Of a stretch of 64,000 nucleotides of DNA, positions 45,908 through 54,778 are shown in pieces. The notes below the pieces were generated by a model. That model saw nothing but the letters and a program-made list of their open reading frames with translations. It had not been told where the DNA came from and searched no databases. The translations under genes and the position numbers were made by a program. Source of the stretch: Arcobacter sp. F2176 (GTDB lineage: Bacteria; Campylobacterota; Campylobacteria; Campylobacterales; Arcobacteraceae); the NCBI RefSeq assembly GCF_004116465.1, contig NZ_PDJV01000008.1, positions 1 to 64,000 of the forward strand, in the 5' to 3' direction. Each line of letters starts with the position of its first letter. Positions within the stretch are counted from its first letter, which is position 1.

Positions 45908-46685
45908 TAAAATCAATTCATCACTTATAGGATATAGCATATTAATAGTTTTATTTTTATTTATTATATTTATTCCACTTCTTACAGATATTGATCCAAA
46001 TAAACAAAATCTCATGAATGCATTAGCAGATTTTAATTCTTCAAACTTATTAGGAACAGATCAGTATGGAAGAGATATGTTAACAAGACTTGCGTATGCG
46101 ACTAGATTATCTTTTATATTAGCTTTTATTACTATGTTAACTGCTGCTATTCCTGGAATATTATTAGGAATATTTGCTGCATATAAAGAGGGAATAATAG
46201 AAAAGATTTTGATTTTAATTTCTGATATTATTCTTTCACTTCCTGGTTTATTATTAGTTTTATTATTAGTAGCTTTTGATCCAGGTAATTTGTTATTATT
46301 ATATTTGGGATTATCTTTATCATTATGGGTTGAGTTCTTTAGAGTAACTAGGGTAAAAACAAAAACTATTTTAGTACAGCCTTATATTGAATCAACAAAA
46401 TTATTAGGTTTTTCTACTTTTTATATTTTGAAAAAACAAATTTTGCCACAATTATTTCCTATATTATTTACTCTTGCTACTTTTGCTATGAGTACTGCAA
46501 TTATTGCAATATCAACATTAAGTGCAATGGGTATTGGTCTACATCCACCAAGGGCAGAATTAGGTGGTATGATTGTAGAGTTTATGCCATATTTTGATGA
46601 AAAAGTAACACTAATATTACTTCCTTCATTTTTTATATTTTTATTGATTTTATCTTTACAATTGATTTCTAAAAGGAGATTCTAA
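45900..46685 (+). CDS. ABC permease (DppC/NikC-like) of the second importer
   Basis: 261 aa, shorter than typical DppC (about 290) because the N-terminal tail is reduced. Diagnostic LLGTDQYGRDMLTRL, membrane helices, loop STKLLGFSTFYILKKQILPQL and GIGLHPPRAELGGMI. The stop shares its last base with the ATG of the ATPase gene. Confidence 0.93.
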   Translation: MLNKINSSLIGYSILIVLFLFIIFIPLLTDIDPNKQNLMNALADFNSSNLLGTDQYGRDMLTRLAYATRLSFILAFITMLTAAIPGILLGIFAAYKEGIIEKILILISDIILSLPGLLLVLLLVAFDPGNLLLLYLGLSLSLWVEFFRVTRVKTKTILVQPYIESTKLLGFSTFYILKKQILPQLFPILFTLATFAMSTAIIAISTLSAMGIGLHPPRAELGGMIVEFMPYFDEKVTLILLPSFFIFLLILSLQLISKRRF

Positions 46686-48070
46686 TGGGCTCAAAATTAG
46701 AAATTATTGATTTATTTATCACTTTAAAGGATTCAATTTTAGTAGAAAATATAAATTTATCTTTATGTGAAAAAGAGCCTTTGGTTTTATTAGGAGAATC
46801 TGGTTCTGGGAAATCTTTGATAATTGATGCAGTTATGGGAACTTTACCAAAAGAGTTTAATGTTACAGGAAAAATTATATTAAATGGTCAAGACATACTC
46901 AAACTTTCAAGTAAAAATAGAAAAAAACTGTGGGGAAAAGAGATTGCATATTTACCTCAGGAACCATGGAGAGCTTTAGACCCAACAATGAATGTTATCA
47001 ATCAAGTAAGTGAAGTGCATAAATATATACACCATGAAAAAGATTCAAAACAAAAAGCACTTCATGATTTAAAAGAAGTTTCATTGGATAATTCTAAAAA
47101 TGCCTACCCTTTTGAACTCTCAGGTGGAATGTCACAAAGAGTAACCATAGCTATTACACATGCTTTTAATAGCAATGTATTACTTGTCGATGAACCTACA
47201 AAAGGGCTTGATAAACACTTATGTAATAGTGTAATAAATAGATTAAATAAAGAAATCGAGAATAAAAAGTTAGTATTTGTAATAACCCATGATATAGATA
47301 TTGCTAAAAACTTAAAAGATAATTTAGGAATAATACAAAATGGTAAACTTATAGAATACAATAAAAGCGAATTATTATTTTCAAATCCAAAACACCCTTA
47401 TACAAAAAAGTTATTATCAAGTGAAACATCAAAATGGGAAGTTGAAAAAAGTGAAGTTATAGATGAAGTTGTAATTGAAGCAAAAAATTTAAGTAAAACA
47501 TACAATGATAAAAAGCTATTTTCAGATTTAAATTTTAAATTAAAAAGAGGAGAAATCACAGCAATAGTTGGAAATAGTGGAAGTGGGAAAAGCACTTTAG
47601 GTGATATTGTACTTGGTCTTAGAGAACCTGATAATGGAAAAATTAACAAACCATTATCATCAAAAAATATACATTATCAAAAAATCTATCAACAACCACC
47701 AAGTGCATTTTTACCAAACCAAATACTAAAAAATAGTTTTGAAGATTTAATCAAAGTTCACAACATAAATATGAATGAAGTTTATAAATTATTAGAAAAA
47801 GTAAATTTAAAAAAAGAACTATTAGATAGAAAACCTGATGAGATTTCAGGAGGAGAGCTTCAAAGAATAGCAATAATAAGAGTACTATTACTAAAACCTA
47901 TTTTTATATTTGCAGATGAAGTAACATCAAGACTTGATCCAATTAGCCAGCAAGAAATAATATATTTACTTCTTGACATTGTAAAAGAAGATAAATTATC
48001 TCTATTATTAGTTACCCATGATAGAGTATTGGCAGAGAAAATATCAAATAAAATCTTGTATATAAACTAA
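46685..48070 (+). CDS. Fused double ATP-binding protein of the second importer
   Basis: 461 aa: two complete ABC ATPase domains in one chain. Domain 1: Walker A GESGSGKS (about residue 38), LSGGMSQRV, LLVDEPTKGLD, VITHDID. Domain 2: GNSGSGKST (about 296), ISGGELQRI, FADEVTSRLD, LVTHDR. It replaces the separate D and F subunits used by the importer at 35.6-40.5 kb, so the two systems are not simple duplicates of each other. Followed by an intrinsic terminator. Confidence 0.94.
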   Translation: MGSKLEIIDLFITLKDSILVENINLSLCEKEPLVLLGESGSGKSLIIDAVMGTLPKEFNVTGKIILNGQDILKLSSKNRKKLWGKEIAYLPQEPWRALDPTMNVINQVSEVHKYIHHEKDSKQKALHDLKEVSLDNSKNAYPFELSGGMSQRVTIAITHAFNSNVLLVDEPTKGLDKHLCNSVINRLNKEIENKKLVFVITHDIDIAKNLKDNLGIIQNGKLIEYNKSELLFSNPKHPYTKKLLSSETSKWEVEKSEVIDEVVIEAKNLSKTYNDKKLFSDLNFKLKRGEITAIVGNSGSGKSTLGDIVLGLREPDNGKINKPLSSKNIHYQKIYQQPPSAFLPNQILKNSFEDLIKVHNINMNEVYKLLEKVNLKKELLDRKPDEISGGELQRIAIIRVLLLKPIFIFADEVTSRLDPISQQEIIYLLLDIVKEDKLSLLLVTHDRVLAEKISNKILYIN

Positions 48071-48095
48071 AAGCCTTTTTAAGCTTTTAGTTTTT
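48067..48095 (+). terminator. Terminator of the second ABC operon
   Basis: CTAAAAGC / GCTTTTAG, 8-bp stem whose left arm includes the stop codon, followed by TTTTT. Confidence 0.85.
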
Positions 48096-48254
48096 AAAAA
48101 TAGTCATTTACTTTTGTATCTTACCTTGTATGTCATATTCAATAAAAATTGATAATGATATATTAAATATTGATAATAGTAATTTAGCTTAGTTCATATA
48201 TTTTTCTTTTAAGGTTGTTCTACAAAAGAGTAAAACAACCTTTAAAATAAACAA

Positions 48255-48480
48255 CTACTTTTGAATTGGTCTTATTTTAAACCAAGCTACATAAAGTGCT
48301 GGTAAAAATAGTAAAATCAGTGCTGTTCCACCAATAAGTGTGTATGCCATAAAACCCCAAAATACTCAATAAGTTAAAGAAATAAAAGCAAGTGTAGTTA
48401 AAATAACTGGTCTCTCTCTTCAATCTGTAGTATCTTCATATAGAGCATTAGGTGGAGGTTGGTAATATTTTAGTTACTAA
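48255..48480 (-). pseudogene. Decayed C-terminal remnant of an RND efflux permease
   Basis: The minus strand of this otherwise empty 574-nt gap encodes RERPVILTTLAFISLTY, a TGA stop, VFWGFMAYTLIGGTALILLF, then LPALYVAWFKIRPIQK and a stop at 48255. This is the last two membrane segments of an HAE1-like RND transporter (compare the usual VFWGPMAYTLIGG and FLPALY). A second in-frame TGA lies just upstream, and the coding pattern fades beyond about 48480. It is not related to the intact pump at 22-25 kb beyond family level. A stem (GGTTGTT/AACAACC) stands at 48213-48240. Confidence 0.75.
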
Positions 48481-48644
48481 AAATTTGGTTGGAAATCAAC
48501 TTTTTATTTTCCACATATAAGAATTCTTCATTAAGAAATATATATTTAGAGGAATAGGCAATTATTTTAGATAATTATTCTATTGAAAATTTTCATATTT
48601 ATCTATAATAAAATAGATAAGATTTTATATTATTAGGAGAAGAA

Positions 48645-49097
48645 ATGAAATATGTAATTATAAATGATAAAAAATATGAATTAAAAGATATTCCACAAGA
48701 TACACCAATATTATGGGTATTAAGAGATTATCTAAATATGACAGGAACAAAATTTGGCTGTGGAGTTGCTCAATGTGGAGCATGTACAGTACTTTTAGAT
48801 GATAAAGCAATTAGAAGTTGTTCAACTCCTCTTAGTGAAGCTATAGGGAAAAAGATAACTACAATTGAAAATAAAGAAGATAAAGAGCTAAAAGCTTTAC
48901 GAATAGTTTGGAAGGAACATGATGTAGCTCAATGTGGATATTGTCAACCAGGTCAAATTATGAATGCAAGTGCTCTTTTAAAATCAAATAAGAATCCATC
49001 TAGTGATCAAATAAAAGAAGTAATGAATGGAAATATTTGTAGATGTGGGACATATAACAAAATTTTAAAAGCAGTTTCGACTGTAGCGAAAGGATAA
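48645..49097 (+). CDS. 2Fe-2S subunit of a molybdenum hydroxylase (IorA type)
   Basis: 150 aa, xanthine oxidase family small subunit with two 2Fe-2S clusters. Plant-type cluster CGVAQCGACTVLLDDKAIRSC (about 40-60), then the alpha-helical cluster CGYCQPGQIM and CRCGTY near the end. No signal peptide; it would be co-exported with the Tat-bearing large subunit. AGGAGAAG Shine-Dalgarno. 3-nt gap to the next gene. Confidence 0.95.
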   Translation: MKYVIINDKKYELKDIPQDTPILWVLRDYLNMTGTKFGCGVAQCGACTVLLDDKAIRSCSTPLSEAIGKKITTIENKEDKELKALRIVWKEHDVAQCGYCQPGQIMNASALLKSNKNPSSDQIKEVMNGNICRCGTYNKILKAVSTVAKG

Positions 49098-49100
49098 AAG

Positions 49101-51239
49101 ATGAAATTAGAAAGAAGAGAATTTATAAAAAATAGTACACTCTTAACATCCGCATTTATTATTGGATTTAATTTACCTATAAAAGGTAAAGCTGCAGCTA
49201 TTGAAAAAAGTAATGTATTAGACCCAAATGCTTTTATTACAATCGCTCAAGATAATACCATCACTTTTTTCTTAGGTCAAGTTGAAATGGGACAAGGTAT
49301 ATATACTGGAATTTCACAATGTATTGCAGATGAATTAGATGCAAAATGGGATGAAATAATTTTTGAACCAGCCCCTGTTAAAGATGTATTTAATATTCCA
49401 GGAATGCCTATGATGATTACTGGTGGTTCAATGAGTATTAAGACTCAACAACAAAGAGTTCGAGAAGTGGGAGCTACTCTTAGATTAATGTTAAAACAAG
49501 CAGCAGCTAAAAAATGGCAAGTAAGATTATTTGATATAGAGACAAAAGACTCTTATGTGATAAATAAAAGAACAAAAGAGAAACTTTCATATGGTAATTT
49601 AGTAGATGATATTAAAAAAATGCAATTACCAACTGATGTAAAAATAAAAGAGCCAAAAGAATATAGACTTATGGGTAAATCATTAAAAAGACATCCTATT
49701 GAAGTTGAAGAAAAAATTACTGGAAAAGGTATTTTTGGAATTGATGTAAGAGTTGAAGATATGAAATATGCATCACTTGTTCAACCAAGAGTTTTTGGAG
49801 CTAAAATAAAAAGTTATGATGACTCTAAAGCTAAAAATATGCCAGGAGTTTTAAAAATAAAACAACTTCCAAATGAAAAAATTGCTGTAATTGCATCACA
49901 TTGGTGGCAAGCAAAAAATGCTATGGAGCAAATAACAGTAGTTTGGGATAATGGAGAGTTTGCAAATGTAAGTTCATCTGATTTGGACAAAGAGTATAAA
50001 GATTATCTAACAAAAGAAAATAATACTATGAGAAAAGATGGGAATATTGATGAATCTTTTAAAAATGCTCATAAAATTGTAGAAGCAGAGTATATTTTTC
50101 CATATTTAGCCCATGCAGCTATGGAACCAATTAATTGTACAGTACATCATAAAAAAGATTCTGCTTATATGTCAGTTGGTGGTCAAATGCAAACTATCTA
50201 TAGAGATGTATGTGCAGAAATTTTAGAAGTAAAAAAAGAAAATGTTGAATACTATACGAACTATTTAGGAGGTAGCTTTGGAAGAAGAGCAAATCCAACT
50301 GCTGATTTTATTAAAGATGCCGCTTATGTATCAAAAAATGAACCTTATGCAATAATGACTTTATGGACAAGAGAAGATGATATAAAAATGGGATATTATC
50401 GACCACTAAGTTATGCTAATGCAAAATTATCTCTTGATAAAGATGGAAATATTACAGGTTTTAAAGCAAATCTTATAAATCAATCTTTAACAAAAGGTAC
50501 ACCTTTTGAACAATTTATGTTTAAAAATGGTATTGATGGAACGCAAAGAGAAGGTTTGGAAGATCATCCATATAAAATATCAAGTCATGATTTAAAATCA
50601 TTTTGTCCAGATTTACCTGTAACTGTTTTATGGTTGCGTTCAGTTGGACATACTGTTTCAGCACCAGTAGTAGAAAATATCATTGACCAAGCAGCCAATG
50701 CTTTAAATATGGATCCACTTGATTTTAGAATTAAAAATTTAAGAAATCCAAGATATATAAAACTCTTAGAAAATGTTGCGAAGCAGTCAGATTGGGAAAA
50801 ACGCGAAAAAAATAGTGGTTATGGAGTTGCAATTGCAGAATCTTTTGGAAGTATTGTTGCTTATGTAATAAAAATAAAAGTTGAAAATAATGATTTTAGA
50901 ATACAAAATGTATGGAGTGCAGTTGATTGTGGATATGCAATGAATCCACTAGGAATTGAAAATCAAATTGAAAGTGCTGTTAACTTTACAATTGGATATG
51001 CAAAATATGCACAAATTACATTAACAAATGGAGCAGTTGACCAAAACAATTTCTATGATTATGAAGTAAATAGAATAAAAGATGCACCTGATTCAATAAA
51101 AGTTGAGATTATAAATTCTGGAGAAAAAATTGGTGGTATCGGTGAAGTTGGAGTTCCTCCAATGTTTGCAGCAGTTATAAATGCAATAGCAGATGCAACG
51201 GGAAAAAGATACACAAGTTTTCCAATTAAATTGGGATAA
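49101..51239 (+). CDS. Molybdopterin-binding large subunit of a molybdenum hydroxylase (IorB/aldehyde oxidase type), Tat-exported
   Basis: 712 aa. Tat leader with ERREFIKN followed by a hydrophobic stretch. Cofactor motifs: VEMGQGIYTGISQ, GGSMSIKTQQQRVRE, the GGSFGRRANPTADF loop, and GGIGEVGVPP with the catalytic Glu near the C-terminus. In IorAB-type enzymes the electrons pass to a periplasmic cytochrome c subunit; none is encoded here, nor an FAD subunit. Substrate (aldehyde or N-heterocycle) cannot be told. XdhC and MocA downstream mature the cofactor, and moaC is at the window start. Confidence 0.93.
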   Translation: MKLERREFIKNSTLLTSAFIIGFNLPIKGKAAAIEKSNVLDPNAFITIAQDNTITFFLGQVEMGQGIYTGISQCIADELDAKWDEIIFEPAPVKDVFNIPGMPMMITGGSMSIKTQQQRVREVGATLRLMLKQAAAKKWQVRLFDIETKDSYVINKRTKEKLSYGNLVDDIKKMQLPTDVKIKEPKEYRLMGKSLKRHPIEVEEKITGKGIFGIDVRVEDMKYASLVQPRVFGAKIKSYDDSKAKNMPGVLKIKQLPNEKIAVIASHWWQAKNAMEQITVVWDNGEFANVSSSDLDKEYKDYLTKENNTMRKDGNIDESFKNAHKIVEAEYIFPYLAHAAMEPINCTVHHKKDSAYMSVGGQMQTIYRDVCAEILEVKKENVEYYTNYLGGSFGRRANPTADFIKDAAYVSKNEPYAIMTLWTREDDIKMGYYRPLSYANAKLSLDKDGNITGFKANLINQSLTKGTPFEQFMFKNGIDGTQREGLEDHPYKISSHDLKSFCPDLPVTVLWLRSVGHTVSAPVVENIIDQAANALNMDPLDFRIKNLRNPRYIKLLENVAKQSDWEKREKNSGYGVAIAESFGSIVAYVIKIKVENNDFRIQNVWSAVDCGYAMNPLGIENQIESAVNFTIGYAKYAQITLTNGAVDQNNFYDYEVNRIKDAPDSIKVEIINSGEKIGGIGEVGVPPMFAAVINAIADATGKRYTSFPIKLG

Positions 51240-51243
51240 GTTC

Positions 51244-52026
51244 ATGTTTGAAGATAAAGAACATTTAAAGTTTATTCAATATTGTAAAGATAAAAAACTT
51301 GATGTTGTAGTAACCAGCGTTATTGAAACACAGGGTTCTACTTATGCCAAAGTTGGAAATAAAATGCTTGTAAATTCAAATGATGAATTTGCAGGTGTTT
51401 TAGGAAGTAAGTTTTTACAAAATAAAATAATAGAATCTTCAAAAGAAGCTTTAAAAACTGGTCAAATATTTACTTTTGAATCAATCCCACAAGATGAATC
51501 CTCAGGTCATGGAACTTCAAAATATAAAATAGAACCATTTTTTTATGAAAAAAATTATGACAAAATTAATGAATATATAAAAAAAACTTATTCTCTTTTG
51601 ATTTTTGGCTCCGGAGCTCATGTTACTTCCTTGATTCTTATGGCAAATTTAATGGGTTGGGAAACAACAGTCATAGATATAAAGATTCATAAAGAATTTG
51701 TAAAAGAAGCTGATACCTTATTGGAACTTGAAAGTATAGAAAATATTTTAGATATGGATTTAAGTTCATATAATGCTTCAGTTATTTTAAGTCATAATCC
51801 AAAAACGGATGATATGTATTTAAAAGCATTACTTAATTCAAATATGAATTATATAGGAATGATGGGAAATAAAAAGAATATGCAAAGAATAAAAAAAGAG
51901 TTTGCTTTAGAAAATGACAAACGATTTTTTGCTCCTATTGGTTTGGAGATTGGTGGGAACACTCATCAATCTATTGCTTTATCAATATGCTCACAAATTG
52001 AGGCTAGAAAAAATGGAAAAATCTAA
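51244..52026 (+). CDS. xdhC: XdhC-family molybdenum cofactor maturation protein
   Basis: About 260 aa. Binds the sulfurated molybdenum cofactor and passes it to the hydroxylase. N-terminal XdhC motif VTSVIETQGSTYAKVGNKMLV, then a Rossmann domain LLIFGSGAHVTSLILMANLMGWETTVIDI, and NPKTDDMYLKALLNSNMNYIGMMGNKK near the end. The frame is open from 51193, but the ATG at 51244 follows GGGATAAG and gives the family N-terminus. Overlaps the next gene by 14 nt. Confidence 0.92.
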   Translation: MFEDKEHLKFIQYCKDKKLDVVVTSVIETQGSTYAKVGNKMLVNSNDEFAGVLGSKFLQNKIIESSKEALKTGQIFTFESIPQDESSGHGTSKYKIEPFFYEKNYDKINEYIKKTYSLLIFGSGAHVTSLILMANLMGWETTVIDIKIHKEFVKEADTLLELESIENILDMDLSSYNASVILSHNPKTDDMYLKALLNSNMNYIGMMGNKKNMQRIKKEFALENDKRFFAPIGLEIGGNTHQSIALSICSQIEARKNGKI

Positions 52027-52597
52027 AGATTTAGCCATTATTATCTTAGCTGCTGGAACATCTTCAAGATTAGGAAATATTACAAAACAGTTATTAAAAT
52101 ATAGAGAAGAAACTTTTTTAAAAATTACAGTCAAAAAAGCTTTAGCTCTGTCTTCTGATGTTTTTATGATACTTGGATATGAAAAAGAGGCTTGTAAAAA
52201 AGAGTTAGAAAATTTTAATATTAATATATTATTTAATAAAGATTATGAAAAAGGTATAGGAAGTTCTATCTCTTTTGGAATTGAACACACACAAAACTAT
52301 AAAAATAGTTTGATAATACTTTGTGACCAACCATTTGTTCCAATTGAACATTTACAATCATTAAAAAATGCTATGAATAATAAAACTATAATAGCAACAC
52401 AATATGAAAATTCAAAAAGCTCTACAGTCCCAGCTATTTTCCCAAAAATATACTATGAAAGATTACTCAAATTAAAAGAAGATTATGGAGCAAAATCAAT
52501 TTTAAAGAATGAAAAATGCATTAGTATAAGTTTAGAAAAAAAGTATTCTATTGATATTGATACCGTTGAAGATATGAAAAGTGGAATAACCCAATAA
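52013..52597 (+). CDS. mocA: Molybdenum cofactor cytidylyltransferase MocA-like
   Basis: About 194 aa nucleotidyltransferase that turns molybdopterin into its cytosine dinucleotide, the form used by most bacterial hydroxylases of this kind. Signature IILAAGTSSRLGNITKQLLKYR, then LCDQPFV (metal Asp) and the terminal DIDTVEDM. The open frame extends upstream to 51914, but the ATG at 52013 lies 9 nt after GAGG and begins the family sequence. Confidence 0.9.
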   Translation: MEKSKDLAIIILAAGTSSRLGNITKQLLKYREETFLKITVKKALALSSDVFMILGYEKEACKKELENFNINILFNKDYEKGIGSSISFGIEHTQNYKNSLIILCDQPFVPIEHLQSLKNAMNNKTIIATQYENSKSSTVPAIFPKIYYERLLKLKEDYGAKSILKNEKCISISLEKKYSIDIDTVEDMKSGITQ

Positions 52598-52605
52598 GAG
52601 AGCTT

Positions 52606-53274
52606 ATGAAAAAAATATTTATAACAGGTTCCAGTGATGGAATTGGACTTTATGTAGCAAAAATGCTTATAAAACAGGGGCACGAAGTGATATTTCATGC
52701 CAAAGACATTACTCGCGCAAAACATATATATAAAGAAATGGGAAAAGTTAAGGTTATTGTGGGAGATTTAAGTGATTTTGAAGAAATTAAATCATTAGCC
52801 AAAGAGGTCAATAATTTAGGCAATCTTGACACTATTATTCATAATGCTGGGCTGTTTCATACTTCTAATGAATCCATCTTTAAAGTAAATGTTTTAGCGC
52901 CTTACATGCTTACAGTTCTTATAAATAGACCTCAAAGGCTCATTTATATTGGTTCAAATATGCATCCACAAGGTAAAATAAATATTTTAAATTTGAGTTT
53001 AGAAATAGGAGTTGATTACTCAACATCTAAACTTTATATTTTGATGTTGAGTTTATTCTTTGCTCGAAAATGGAAAGATGTCTATGTCAATGTGGTTGAT
53101 CCAGGATGGGTAAGAACAAAAATGAGTAATTATAATGCACCAGATAGTTTAGAAGATGGAAGTGCTACTCAAGTATGGTTAGCAACAAATAGTGATGCAA
53201 AGATGAGTGGGAAATATTTCTATCATCTTCAAGAGACTTTATACTCTTCAAAAGCTAATGATATTAAAGCTTAA
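52606..53274 (+). CDS. Short-chain dehydrogenase/reductase
   Basis: 222 aa classical SDR: cofactor motif TGSSDGIG, NAG in HNAGLF, Ser in YIGSNM and the YSTSK catalytic pair, then DPGWVRTKMS. It is short and its substrate loop compact. NAD or NADP preference unclear. 8 nt after mocA, so probably in the hydroxylase operon; it could process the product of the hydroxylase (inference). Confidence 0.9.
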   Translation: MKKIFITGSSDGIGLYVAKMLIKQGHEVIFHAKDITRAKHIYKEMGKVKVIVGDLSDFEEIKSLAKEVNNLGNLDTIIHNAGLFHTSNESIFKVNVLAPYMLTVLINRPQRLIYIGSNMHPQGKINILNLSLEIGVDYSTSKLYILMLSLFFARKWKDVYVNVVDPGWVRTKMSNYNAPDSLEDGSATQVWLATNSDAKMSGKYFYHLQETLYSSKANDIKA

Positions 53275-53422
53275 GAAGAACTTATAAAATTGTGTGAAAA
53301 ATCAACAGGCGTTATATTTTAAATTAATTTTACAAAAAGAGGCTTGTATAAATATTGAGCTTAAAAAAACTTTTTGTAGGGATATTGATACTTTAGAAGA
53401 TGTAAATCTTTTTTTAAATTAG
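53275..53422 (+). pseudogene. Decayed C-terminal fragment of a second MocA/MobA-like gene
   Basis: Directly after the SDR stop, one frame reads EELIKLCEKSTGVIF then stop, and the next frame continues ILQKEACINIELKKTFCRDIDTLEDVNLFLN to a TAG at 53420-53422. This aligns with the end of the intact MocA 700 nt upstream (LKLKEDYGAKSILKNEKCI... and IDTVEDM). The family end signature D-I-D-T-x-E-D-x is clear. It has a frameshift and no N-terminal part, so it is dead. Confidence 0.72.
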
Positions 53423-53426
53423 AAGA

Positions 53427-53458
53427 ATTACTCGTACTTAGTTTTAAGCATGAGTAAT
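53427..53458. terminator. Terminator-like stem between the MocA fragment and the MFS gene
   Basis: ATTACTCGTACTTA and TAAGCATGAGTAAT pair over 14 positions with one wobble and one mismatch, 4-nt loop. Serves the convergent hydroxylase operon and MFS gene. Confidence 0.65.
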
Positions 53459-53472
53459 CCTTTAAATTTTTA

Positions 53473-54678
53473 TTATGCTTTTTCTTTTTTATATGTATAA
53501 ACTGCAGTTACACTTGCCATGAGTGTGGCAACTGCTAAAATGATTGCACTAAATACAAAAGTAATTTCATAACCGTAAATATCAAAAAGTAAACCTCCAC
53601 CTGCAGCACCTACGGTAATAGCCAATTGTGCAACTGCAACCATCAATCCTCCACCAGCTTCTGTATCATTAGGTAAAGTTTTACTAAGCCATGTCCACCA
53701 AGCAACTGGGGCTGATGTTCCCAAAAGTCCCCAAAAACTCATAAGAATAAATACAGCTAATAAAGAATCTCCAAAATAAAGAAGAGAAATTACAATAATT
53801 ATCATTAAAAAAGGAATGATAATTAGTAAACTATAAAGTCTTGTTTTTAAAATATTTCCAATAACAAAAGTTCCTATAAGACCTGATACACCCATAGCTA
53901 ATAAAATTAGTGATAGTGTTTCAACATCTACACCTGTATGTATTTCTAGAAAAGGTCTAAGATAAGTAAATAGTGCAAATTGTCCCATAAAAAAGAACAT
54001 TGTTGCAAGCATTCCTAAAGTAACCTTCCATTGTTTTAAAAGTTTAAATACACTACTAAGCTTTGGTCTATGTCCATATACATGCCGTGCAGGCAAGTGT
54101 GGCATACTTTTATATTGCCAGATGAAAGTAATAACAGCAATTGGAACAATACAAAAAAATGCTCCTCTCCACCCAATAATCCCACCAAGAAAACTTCCCA
54201 AAGGAGCTGCAACTGTAGTTGCTAAGGCATTTCCACCATTTAAGATAGCTAATGCCTTTGGTACAATTTCTTTAGGTACAAGGCGCATAATTGTAGCAGC
54301 TGACATAGACCAAAACCCACCAATACAAATACCTAAAACAGCTCGACCAATCATTAATATATTTGAATTAGGTGCAAATGCTACCATTACCCCTGCTACA
54401 CCCATTAAGGCTGTAAAAAAAAGTAATACGCTTCTTCTATCTGTATGTCCAATAATTGATGTAATAAAAAGGCTCGTAACTAATGCAAATAGCCCTGATA
54501 TTGATATAGATTGTCCCGCATGACCTTCTGTGATTGCTAACTCACTTGCTATTGGTGTTAGTAAACTTACTGGCATAAATTCTGATGCAACTAAAACCAT
54601 TGCACATAATGACATTGCCCAAACTGCTCCCCAAAGTGGAACAGAAGATTCTTCATTAATTTTTATTCTTTTCTTCAT
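53473..54678 (-). CDS. MFS transporter of the DHA1 type (AraJ/sugar-efflux-like)
   Basis: 401-aa proton-driven exporter with 12 hydrophobic segments. Motif A-like loop GHTDRRSVLLFFTALMG, and GRAVLGICIGGFWSMSAATIMRLVP in the fourth/fifth helix are typical of the drug/arabinose exporter branch. Substrate unknown. First from the left of the AraC-associated cluster; about 100 nt separates it from the cyclophilin-like gene. Confidence 0.92.
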   Translation of the reverse strand: MKKRIKINEESSVPLWGAVWAMSLCAMVLVASEFMPVSLLTPIASELAITEGHAGQSISISGLFALVTSLFITSIIGHTDRRSVLLFFTALMGVAGVMVAFAPNSNILMIGRAVLGICIGGFWSMSAATIMRLVPKEIVPKALAILNGGNALATTVAAPLGSFLGGIIGWRGAFFCIVPIAVITFIWQYKSMPHLPARHVYGHRPKLSSVFKLLKQWKVTLGMLATMFFFMGQFALFTYLRPFLEIHTGVDVETLSLILLAMGVSGLIGTFVIGNILKTRLYSLLIIIPFLMIIIVISLLYFGDSLLAVFILMSFWGLLGTSAPVAWWTWLSKTLPNDTEAGGGLMVAVAQLAITVGAAGGGLLFDIYGYEITFVFSAIILAVATLMASVTAVYTYKKEKA

Positions 54679-54778
54679 GTTTTTCCTAATAATATTTTAA
54701 AGTTGTTTGCTATGTGATAGATAGGCACAAGAAGAGTATTTCTTGTACCTTAATATGTATAATTGAGTGATAAGAAAA

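Noticed and set aside
51914-52012. N-terminal extension of mocA
   Set aside because: Overlaps xdhC coding sequence and looks unlike the family; ATG 52013 has a good Shine-Dalgarno.
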